Part shown: piece after piece, positions 49,101 to 61,100 of the stretch
How the letters are laid out: every line of letters starts with the position of its first letter
How positions within the stretch are numbered: the stretch's first letter is position 1
Origin: Undaria pinnatifida
Lineage: Eukaryota; Sar; Phaeophyceae; Laminariales; Alariaceae
NCBI GenBank assembly: GCA_012845835.1
Contig: JABAKD010000002.1
Location: forward strand, 15,516,129-15,580,128
Direction: 5' to 3'
DNA: 64,000 bases
Translations under genes and position numbers: made by a program
Notes under the pieces: model-generated
Told to the model about the DNA's origin: nothing
What the model saw: the letters and a program-made list of their open reading frames with translations, nothing else
The model's database searches: none

Positions 49101-52100
49101 GTCTACATATCAGACAGGGGGGTCCAGGGGGGAATGTACGCCAGCCGATCGCATTGCCGTCGTAAGGCTGTGAACAATTGAGATCTCGAGCATTTTTGGC
49201 GCTAGATATTTTTGTATGCTGCCAGTTGAGCCTACGGCACCGCGCTATACGAGTAGGACATTACAGTATCAATCAAAAACATCCCGCAGGTGCTCACAGC
49301 ACAATTTCCAACGGGTACAAAAAATAAAGACAATGGCAGCACAAACAGCAGTGGCCTACCGGTAGAAATATACAGCTCTAAACAGAGGAAGCCAGCGTGT
49401 TTGTTCAGCAAACCTGCTTCACGGTGGTGCCCCCAGTATCCAGTTCTAGCCCAAAAAATGAAGTCGAATGCCTCAATTCCCCCACCGACACCCGTTTACC
49501 GAGGCACAACCCCGTCTCCGCGTCCAGCATGTCCACCAGAACCTCTTCCTCGTTCAAAACCGACGCAGTCACCACCCTTTTCGAGGATGGCGAGTCGCCG
49601 CTTCGTGCATTGGGAAGGGGAGGAGGGCTAGGAACACGACCTCGCTGCGAATGACGCTTAGTCCAGCCAACGGCGTGTCCTTTGATTCCACCAGAAACAC
49701 CTCCAACAGCCCCAGAAACGCCCCCGACAGCCCCTGGCTCCTCGAGTCCTAAAGCCACCGAGTAATCAATTTCACCAGCAACAGTGACACTGGGGCACGA
49801 TTTGCCAGGGGTGCAACCCTCGCCCGAAGTGAGCAGCAGCAGGCTGCCCTGTGCCAGAACGTCCACCTCTCTGACCAAGAAACTTGTGGTCACAGTACCG
49901 GTCGGCCCGCCAATGCCAGCGGCTAAACGAGGCACGCCCAAAACAGGCACCAGGTCGTGCTCACAAAGAAGGCTCAAGCGCTGAGATAGGAGAGAAAAAG
50001 TGCACGAACCGACGGGCAGGGACTCGTGTTCGTTTTAATGTTGTGATGTTGCAATCGTCGGGATCCATGTTCTGTGTGCGCCGGTAGATATTTGGAGTGA
50101 TTTACAGCCGTACAGAACCAACGCACAAAAACATAAATACTGGCGTGTTCCACAATCATTGATCGAAGGTGTCAAAATAACGTGGTAGCACCCCACGATG
50201 GACTGTGCCCGTAATTCTCTATATGTCCAAGTAAATGATGCAATTTCTTTTTTTTTGGAATGGTGTTCTCCGACGACCCTAGGTTTTTCCTCGCACTTTC
50301 AGCTACGGGGCAAGCAAGCGGACGTCGGTACATTACGACGCATATCTGCATCTCAGCCGAGCTCCGTCGCGGTGTTCTAAGCATTCAACGTCGCTGAACT
50401 CTTTTGTCCAGGGCTGTGCTCCGCCTCGATGAGACGTATGGAAAAACCCACAATTTTTGGATATATGTAATTAGCCCTCTCCCCTCTCACATGTTCCATG
50501 TTTTCGATCCGCTCTCCCGCCCGCTGTACAACATCGTCAGCCCAATTGTTTTACCTTGTCTGCTGTCTGCTACGCAGCAGCAGAATTCTTTAGTGACAGC
50601 CACGGACGGTGCTTCTGTGTATATGTGCGCTTCTATATGTGGAGTGTGTGATGTCAGGCACACAAGACGATCAAGAAGAGCGATTTGTTTTAGTGGAGCT
50701 TCGCAGCCACAAAATCAGCATAGAGCAGTACAGCAGCAGCGGTACAACAGCCACCGTGCTCCAAGCTCTCGCCTTTGTGCCAGTAGCCACCGTGTATGTG
50801 TGTCTCGATGGTACACAACAGCAAGAGATCGAACCATGACACCATTACATGGTACAGCATTAACACGTCCAATGCAACAGCAGTAGTCGAACACACATCG
50901 TCGGACCTCATACGAAACTTACAAAGAATACAGCAGCGGGCAGTGTTTTCTGTGTGTGTATGTATGCGTTTTTCTGTACGTGGAGTGTGTGCCGTCATAG
51001 GAACACAAGACGGTCAAGAAGAGCGGCGTTTTTTTTCTGCAAAAGCAGCCTCTCAGCCTCGCAGCCACAAACTTAGTACAAAGCAGTCCATCAGCAGTGC
51101 TACAACGGCAGCCGTGCTCCAAGCTCTCGCCTTTGTTCCAATAGTCACGGTATATGTGTGTGTGGCTGGTGAACAGCATCAAGCAGGAGATCGAACCACA
51201 ACAGTAACATACCCAATGTAAGAATAGTCAACACAAACATCGTCAGACCTCAAACCAGGAATACGAAGCATACAGCAGCAGGAAAAGCAGCACTGCGTAG
51301 CTCATCCTGTGCATATCATTGGAACGCGTTCCCCTTGTTCGACTTGCGACGCCCCAGGGATACCAAGTCAACCTCATCCCGAACGGGAACCTTGTATATA
51401 TTTATATCACGGGTTCAATCGATAGGTAGGACAGAAAAAATCAAAGCTACAACAACGACTACACCAACCAAAACAAAGCGAACAAACACGCCTCTCCGCC
51501 ACACGGGGAAAAAAACACGGTATAGCACATCACCACACTGTCGCAACGGCAGCCACGCTGGTATGTCACCTGCATGGATGTCACGTCTCTTGGAGCAGTC
51601 GCCTCTCGCCCTTCTTCCGGTTCCCACAGGTTCAGTCCTTCCTCTCCAGGTGGAACGGTCGCTGACGCTGCCTCACCGCTCCTCCGTAGAGACTCTGCGT
51701 CGCCCGTCCCGATTAAGCTACCGACGATGGCGTCATCTGCTGCGGTCCCAGATATCAAGCTGTCACCATTCAACTCCCCCAAGTGTCCATCGCCACTCAC
51801 AGACGAAGGAGTGGGAGCTTTTGCGGGAACCTTGAGCGCAACGTCACACACGATTAAACAGGATTTAAACAAATATATTAAAAAAGACGGAAGAGGATTT
51901 TACCAGCATGAGATACGGAGATAACTTGAGGTTGGTCCAGAGGTAACGCCCTAGACAAGTTTTTCGTGTTGCGCTCGAGGTCCTCAGCGCTCCACCCAAA
52001 CCAAATGCTGACTATCCGTACCGTGGAAGCATTGCTAGTCGATCATCCTTGTTGTGTAGAGGTGGTGATCGATATACAGATAGAGGTAGAGGTGAAGGTA

Positions 52101-55100
52101 GAGGTAGTTGTAGATCTACAGGTAGAGGAAGAGGCAGAAATAGAGGTAAAGGCAATCCGCGCAACGCTATATATCACGACGGGTGACAGTGGGAATAGTA
52201 TTACTGGTACGTTTTAATCGTTTTCAGCCTGCTAAACATTGCCGGGAATCCAATTCGAGGACATCTCGCGGCCGCGTCTAATAACAAGTAAAAATGGTAC
52301 CAACACGGTTAACGTCGACAAGGAATCGATCGTGTCTTGTGGACAACGCTTTCAGAATAATATCGACAGCGGCTCAACTTGAACATAAGACTAATTCAAG
52401 TAAAAACGCAAGTCGATGAATCTTGTAAATGCTGAAATGAGACCAGTCTGATATATCAAAACGTAAGGAAGGTGGAAACCGAGGTAATGTTGTCTGCCGA
52501 GTCAGCGATAGAGTACTCCCGCCGACTCTTATGACACCGGTCAAATGACATCTGACGAGCGCTGAGCTACAGTATCGCTGCAGACGAAATGTGCGCTTGA
52601 ACGTATGAAAGTCTCTTCACCTCGAAGACGGTATGCATATGATGAAGGCAAACAAGGCAATTTTATCACTAAAACACACCGGTTGTTGTCCTTGGCTCTT
52701 AGTCTGCAGCCACGTGCGAGCTTTTCTGAAATCCGGACCAAACGCCTCCAGTGCAGCCAAAGCCGTACTTTGAGGAACACCGAATTCCGAAGACAAGCGA
52801 TCGCTGAGCACCTGCCTCTCTCCACGAGCGGCAGCGCCGAACTCCAAAAGGTGCGAAATAGGGAAGCCAGGCAACGGCGGCTTTTCACCGATCTCCATCG
52901 CTGGTCGGTCACCGCCCCGCTTAACGCTGGGTACTACGCTCTTCTCGCCACCTACGCCTACATAGTACGGATGTTCCGGCGAAGTTGGTCGGGATCCCCT
53001 GTCGGCATGAACGCCTCCGTCGACGCCACCAACGCCTACGTTGCTAGCGCTGTTCTCCTGCAAAGGCCGTGTTGCAGCAGCACAGGGAGCGAGTATCAAA
53101 GCAGTCAGCTAGGGTTTGGATGGCTATAAAGATCCGTCAAGTGACAGGTTGAGTGTCTGCCAGTACCCACAAGTAGAATTATAAGCAGGAAAGCCGGAAA
53201 CACGCTCCTACATACTAAGTATAATGAACACCAAAATAAAAGCCAGATCCTAAAACGTGAAGTGCAACATAAAACAATTGCAGTAGTACCAAACGAACAA
53301 CCTTGAAATTGACAAGAGCCATCATAATCGGAGCTTTACTAAAGGCGACTGCTGAGTTGTTTAGATGGATTGCCGAAGGAACCCACTCGACTGTACCCAA
53401 TCATCCATCAATCAACTCACTCAGCCAGCATCCAACAGGTTTGCAGCGCGGTCACTGTAGATGGCCGAGGCCGACATCATGGCCAATGCCAAGGTAAGGC
53501 AAACTAAAGTAAGGAGATACACCCGCGTGTGGCAGGGCATTTTCTGCATATCACGAAGCTTACTGCACAGACACGCCGCTTAGCGATGAAACGTCCCCTC
53601 GGCGGCGTACCCCGTCGTCGTCTCTGGTTGCATGGCCGGGAGGGCAACGGTCACGGGGCGATGCGCGAAACAAACTAACCGGTCAACGAAAAATCTATGT
53701 TTTGCTGACTTAAACACACATTACAACAGTCACATTAACAAATGCTCCAGAGGTTTTGACGTAAATTTTTCCCACCTCATCCCCGTCTTGGCTGGTGTCG
53801 CCGCTGTCGGCACTTCCAGCACTCGTGCCTTCGACACCGGGAGTTTCTCGTCCTGGTCCATCCGTGGCATCATTAAACTCCACCAACAACGCGCCCGAAT
53901 CCTCGTCCCTATACTCCGGGAACCTTCCGAGCCTGTCGTACTCATAGAACGTCCTCCCTGCCGAACGAAGGACTTCCAATCGCGACTCTGCCGACGCTGC
54001 GCGTCTACCACGCGTGGATATCCTGGATGCCTCACCTCTTAGCAGTGTGTATCGGCTCCCTTCCCGCCTCGCCTCGTGTTCCTCTCTCGATATACGCCCC
54101 ACCCAGTCCACACCACCCCTTGCCGCAACTGCACGCCTGCTAGGCACCGCCGACGACCCCCAGCCCCGCCCCCAGGGCCTGTGCGCGTCGCTCAAGGCCA
54201 TCGCTCGACCCCGTCCCCCAGAGCGAGTCGGCCGTCCCACTTCTAGAATAGTGTCGCCGTAGTCGTTGCGCCATGTTGGATGCATGAGGGCCTCTTCCCT
54301 CGACTCCTCGGCGGACAGCACATCCCGACCCGCACCACCCGGCGGAGAGTGTGCCCGCCGCGATTTTGTCGCCGCCGGCTTGTCGCCGCTCTCCTCATTC
54401 ATCGAAGGAGTTTCAGGGGGGGGTAGTGGGCGCCTTTGGATGGGTTGCAGCGTGCGGAGACCGCCGGGTCCCAAGTGTAGGGCAGAGAGCATCCTAGCTT
54501 GCGCTGATCGCCATCGCAGCGCGAAGTCCTGCATCGACAAGGCATTGGCAAGAGCGTATTGTGCCCGGCGGGTAGTCGACAACGTATGACGGTGGACGCG
54601 GGGCTTGACGGATGGTTAGCACCCCCCCAAAAAAAAGTGGTTGATGTGGGGACAACTGGTCGTTAAACTGATTCAAATGTAGTGAGTCGAGCAACGCGAC
54701 ACACTCGAAAAAACGGACATTTGTTTGTGTAACTTTGACAGTGGCTCTAGAGGACCAAAACAACCTGGAGACAGTTAAGAAACGTGTCTCGAAATTGTAA
54801 AAACGCTGTGGCAAGGCAAGACGCCACAAGGTGTTGCTGCCGTCGTACCATATAATCCCAAGGTGTTTTTCGTCGACCCCCGTTCGTAACGTGCTTTAGA
54901 CTGCAGACCGCACACCTAAGTTTAATTGCACGGGGCGTCGCGACATCGCGACCGAATCAGGAAACGTAGCAAGACAGCACAGTCGACTTGCCTGTGCCGT
55001 CATGAGGGCGGGCAGCTGAATGGGGCAAACCGCCACCTGCAGCAGCGTGGGCAGCACTCGCGTCATCACATCGCCTTCCTCGCACGCCGCCACGACCGCA

Positions 55101-58100
55101 TCACTGCAATGCACCGAAAGCTGAAGGACAGCCTTGATAGTTTGCGACAGCATCCTTAACCACACCATCCCGCGGACGTCCGAACCCAGACGCTCTGCAC
55201 CAGCCGTTTTCAAGGATCGGAACACCTCGTCCGATTGCAGGAGAGCGCCTAGAAGGGACAATAGCTGAGCCACCACAGGCTGCGCGGGAGTGTCCGGATC
55301 GGCCTGAAATCCAACACCTGTAGCTTCGAGATCTTGGACCAGAACTTTTTCGCACGCCTCCACACTTTCGCCGTCGAACACCACCCCGGCCTCAGCATCA
55401 CCCGCAGAAACTTGGACCACGGTTCCCATTGCGCCAGACCTTGATGAGCCAGGGGTAGTTCGGGTAGACGCGAGCAAAGCCAAGGACCACGTGGGCGAGG
55501 GCCGACTGGAAATAATTAGTCGTCTGGCGTCATTGCGGTGATCTCTCGACACTCTTGTCCACTCCACAACCAACGTTGTTGATAACGTCACTCCAAAGTC
55601 AAATTCCTTGGCATCGTACAATAACCTGCTCTGTTCCGCTAGCTACAAAATGCAGGGCAGCCATCCACCTCACTCGCACCCACAGACACTTACGGTAGCT
55701 CACAGTAAAGCAGGGATCTGCGATAGATATAGCGATAGGGTATGATATCATAGCGGATCGGCGTCGGGAACGCCAGCAATTGCATCTGCTGTACGAGCGC
55801 AACCACGTTAATTGTCCACGGCTTCAGCATCCGGGAACAAATATTCAGACATCAGGGTTTTCCACACCCAACGGAAAGATTCCCCCGCCGGGGACAGTCC
55901 TCTACCTCCATTGACACCGCAGAAAGCGATAACTCGACCTTATAGAACCCTCCGCGCGGTACTGGTCCGGACGGTCATGACGTCATTACCATCGCGCATC
56001 GTCGCATTACTACCTGGCGTACGTCACAACAACACCCGCCTGAGACAAGCCTCGCATTGCATTTGGCCAAGCAAAAGCATGAAGGTCAACACACCCAAAA
56101 CGCAAAGCTGGCGCGCAGGGCCTTTTCGGACAAATAACGAAAACAAAACACAGTTTGAAGCGGCTCTACTGATACAGTGCCATCAATACAACACACTCTC
56201 ACTTAGACTGGACGGCGGCCCCCGGGAACAAGACGCCCGAACTGCCCGCGATAATCGACAACGCTGCCACCGCGTCGAACATGATTTCCTGCAGCCCTGC
56301 CCCCATGGAACCAGCCATAGTGGGTCCATTCGCAACTCCGCTGGAAGAGGCCGCGCGGACGGTAGATGCTGCAGTCCGGATGCACAGCAAGAGCTTTCGC
56401 GCAATGAGCTCCTTCCAGGCAGGCTCCTTAGAAGTTACGCAGCAGCATTAACAGCAATTGTTATTTATACTAATAGCATTCATATCAACAGTACTATACA
56501 ACTCTAACACGAAGTGTCTGAACAGTAGCTACGGGGACGACGGTTAGGATCGATAACGGCGCGAGGCTTCAGCCTCTCTTACTTCTATACTTTACCGTAG
56601 TAACGTACCCGGTAAAGTACAAGCGATTATAATTCCTTATGAGGGGTCAGTGAGAGTCAACATGTCACGCCCGTTGTCAATAATTGCTGCATTTCCGCCT
56701 CGTCGACAGGGTATGGTTTGCCCTCTACTGCCTTTAGGGCAGAGGTGGTTCCCCGGTCAACTATCAAATACCAGGATTGTGGGCTACGATAAATCTACTC
56801 TTCGGCCGTGAAAGTTACACCTTTGGGGAAGTTTGTTGCCAGCGCCCGTGCCGGGCGTACACTAAAAATTACCCGGTGCCCTATTTAATACCATGTTCAA
56901 AGAACAACGGTCGCACTACCGTACTTTAGTCCAATCCACCGACAGCGGTGTCATGCTGGTTTCAACTTGACCTGAGAGGGCATCCTAGCCCTAAACCCGG
57001 AACCCAAAAAACGCGGGCAACCTGTAACGCGTGACGGTACCTTGTATAACACTCGGAGGACAGCGCCGCACTGCTCCGCCAAGCAAAGGTCCAGCGTGCC
57101 AGCACCGAACCCTTGATCACAGCCGGGGTGGAGCAAACCTTGCCCTCGACCGCGCCGGTGGCTATTGGCTGAGCTGTCATCTAAACCGTCACGCCGCGAA
57201 ACACCGCCCCCCCGGGCGTCGACCCCGCTGACGCTTGCCAGCGCTGGGCTCGTAGCCACAGATAGCGGAGAGTACGCGCGTCGCATGCTGGAGAAGAGCA
57301 CTCCGACAAGTCCGTCGCAAGAGTTTGCCGTGCGGTTGTTAATACTCGCACCGTTCTCCTGGTCCTTCCTTGGCCCCGATTTGGAGGTGTGGTGAAAGCT
57401 GACGCCACCGGAAGTTCAGACGCAAGCGAAATCGCGAACACATTATTGGTCAGGAAGAAGTTTTGGCCTCGTCAATTGATTAAATTATAAGTACAAATCA
57501 CAACGTGGATGGTATGCTGTGTGTTTATGCAGCTATACGACGTACTATTGCGTCTTAGAGTCTCTCTGCGCAGATAGGACTCGAGTAGGCCATGCAGCAA
57601 CTACGACATGCAGACGAAACGTACTGCATAAACACGGAACATTAACTGTCTTATCAACTGGTGATTCGATACGATGCAAAGCGTCGTTGTTCAAGGAATG
57701 ACACGGCGCCCGGCAAATACCGACTGCAGCGGCACGGTAAACAGCACACCCATACCTTCCGCTGGGTGCACCCGTCTCCTCTCGTCCCAGCCAATCTTCT
57801 GGAAGACAGGAGTCCACCACATTAGGCTCCATGCCCGGAATTATAGCACAAAGAAGCAGAAGCACGCACCTGCCGTACAGGGCAACACAAAGAACGAAGC
57901 TTGTTTTAGCGGTCTGGGCCTGTCGAGAGAGAGCCTCCATTTCTTGTCCTCTAACATTTCCACTCATCACATGTCACGTGTAAAATCGCGGGGACGGTGT
58001 ACGGCACATCCCGACGTCATCATGTGGGGAGCTCGTTCGATCATCATGAAAGCTGTCCACGAAAGAAATCGCAACAGTGTTTATTATGAAAAAAGTGTTA

Positions 58101-61100
58101 CATAAGCCGTCGGCGCATAGTCAACTAACTGAGGGTTTACTTTCGGATCGCCCGCAACAAACATACGTCATCACATTTTGGTAGTGGGTAGCAGCGTGTT
58201 TACCTTTGCATTCTGGGCGACCCATTTTTGAGCAGTGAAAAAATCGAGCGCAGTGCTGAAGGATGCGCCAGATGTGCGCGAGTGATGGAGTACTCCCGAA
58301 TAGAGCAGAGCAGGGCCAGTTGCCTGAACATGCAAGGCTCCACCTCTCCAATCTCCAACGCCACTAGACCAAAACGTTCCGGCCTGGAGTCCGTCGTCTC
58401 GCTGCTGTCCACCGCGCTCGTTCTATACAAACCTTCCCAAGCCGTACCGCCCCCAGTGCTACCGGTAGAGTTCCTCCCGCCGCTCGCGCGGTGGCAGTAG
58501 CCGTGGCTGAAGCTTCGCTGCATCTCCTTGACTTGAACCCTGACCTTGCGCTCTGGCGCGGCAAGCGCACCCAGACGAGGTATCTTCACGTCGCGGTCGT
58601 GCGTGGGGTTGCTGGACACGATTGCATTACTTTGCCCCATCGACACACCTACGATGTGATCAAGGCTCAGAGCTCCCAGTCGGAGCTCACGGAGAATAAC
58701 GTCGAAGATGTCCTGCGTGTTTTTGAAACCGAACGAACAAAACGTACGGCGTCAGCTGCGGTGTTGCCACAAACGCGCTCAGTAGGGTTGCGCAGTCATT
58801 GAGCCAACGCCGACTCACCGAGATCCACGCGCAAATGAACCCATTGTCCCCCGCAAACGAACGTCAGGGAGCAGGGTCATTGGATACAACTCGGCATTAC
58901 TAGTACACTGGTACATACTTCGAAGTACCTGGTATCTTACAGCAAAAAGGCCAACACTACTATCGCGACATCATCAGAAGGTTTGTGCGACAGGTAGCAG
59001 CTTTCCAAAAGCCTCGAAAAGGCGCGCTACATGGCGGAAGCCACGCAGAGGAGAGAGCAGACAAGCAGACATCGAAGCATCCAAAGCGGCGGCGTGGTAT
59101 ACAGCATTTACGCAATCATACCTGGTGTAGGTTGTCCACATGCATTTGCATTTCCTTCAAGGGTGTTCCGTACATGGAACGTTCCCTTGTCTGCGGCATA
59201 GGAAGCGCAGTCGCCGACACAAGCCCATCCGCCGCACCGCCGCTTGCTGTTCGTATTTCTGATGCTTGCGAACTTGACAGTTTCTGGCCGCCTCTTGCCG
59301 GTTGCCGCATATCTTTCACACGACTCGGCGCTTTGCTCGCGGGAGCCTGCGACCTAGCGCCCTGGGAGCCCGTCGAACCCGCCAAGGAGGCCTGACGCAT
59401 GCTGACAGCCACGAGGAACCGCAGCAAACTCGAGGCGCCTCTCTGCAGCACCTTCATCGACGGCGCCATCGTCTCCGGAGAAAGCGTCTTCTCCATGGGG
59501 ATCACTCCCCGAGGTCGGCGTGCCCCTTCCTCCTCCCGATCCTCTTCTCGATCCCTGACACCCTCAGCAGTGCTGACCTTCGCTGCTAGGCTTTCTTCCT
59601 TCCCTTCCGCTAGATTGCCTTCCGCCTGTTGCCCCTTGAGCGCTCCATGGCCACCATCGTCACCACAACTAGGAGGAGCTGTTGCGGGCTTGAGGTCTCG
59701 TGCTTCCCACGTCAACAGTTCACGCTCAGCTAGCACCGCTGGAGCCACAACGACCTCAGCCCCCTATGAAATGGCAAACACGATGAGAGAGGATGGGACG
59801 GATCGGGAGGTTTAACGGTCGCCCACCTGCAAAATGCGTGTGTTGCTTTCAAAAACATGTGATGGAAAATATTACAAGGCAGGCACTAAGTAAAAAAGAT
59901 ATTTAAACAGAGTCAGCAGCCTGGTCAGCGAACATCGAACCGCGAACCGCGGAAGCACACGGCTAACACACGACCAGCACAAGACCAGCACACGACCAAC
60001 ACACGACCAACACACGACCAGCACACGACCAGCACACGACCAACACACGACACGCGACCACAACACGGCCAATACATGGGCCGATCACGACGACTGCTAC
60101 TGAATATCGTTGTCGAAATCGTTTGCAAACCTCAGCCTAGATCATGCTTCTATCTACGGCCCTCTGCAGGCGAACCCCCACCTCATATGCGAACGGGACA
60201 ATGCCGAAGTTCACTCGCACGCTCTCGCCGTTGCTGTGGAAGCCCACCACCGGGACCAAGTTGTACTCGTGAACCGGAGCGAAACCATCTCCGAGCAGCT
60301 TGCCATTTCGGGTATACCTGAACAACGCACAGCAAGGAAGACCCACATGGTTCAACGATGGGTTCGTCAGTCTCACAGCCCGTGTTACAGGTGGACAGGA
60401 GAGGTTCGACTACAAATAGCCACCTCAAAGACGAAAGCAGGTTGCAGTACCACATACCATTGCCAGGAAATCCAATCAAAATCAACCTATCTCGCTACCT
60501 GCAGGCTTTCCCACCCACCAGATAGCACCGCGGGCGGCATCGAACCCGCACCCGATGACGTCGCCGTCGGCCCAGATGGGCCAGATGCTGTCTGTTTTCC
60601 CTCGCCCGAACTTCCGACCGTCGTCTCCATGGTATCCGTAGGAGTGGTCAACCCACCCGGGCATCTGCTTGGTAGCCGGGAAGACATCGGGGTCGGCGAG
60701 GCCAATGCCGATCGTCGTCTTTTCGCCCGGGTTCATGACGGTCACCTCGAAGTAGTTGCCACTATTTGCTGACGCCGGCACGCCGACAGGCGATTCCCCT
60801 GCTGCCGAATTACGGGCGTACGTGACACCCCTGGCAAATGTACACGCCACAGACGCCACCATTGGCACCGTAGCCCAGGAACATAGCGCCGTCAAATGCA
60901 CTTCCGCGGCCTTCCTGCCGTCGCGCTCGTCAAGCACCGGAACCCCTCGGTTGATCATCTGAGCAATGCGCTCACGCGCGACTTCCTGTTTTCGGTAAAG
61001 GGGGTACCATAAGAGAAACACCAATGCCAGCGTCAACACCAGCGCCAACACCGGTCGCAACGACAGCACAAAACGGCACGAAAATATCAAATATTTTCAG

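Noticed and set aside
60482..60518. Extension of exon 6 to the CAG|GTAGCG donor
   Set aside because: It gives phase 1 and shifts exon 7 out of the SPRY frame; ATCTG|GTGGGT gives a perfect SPRY join.
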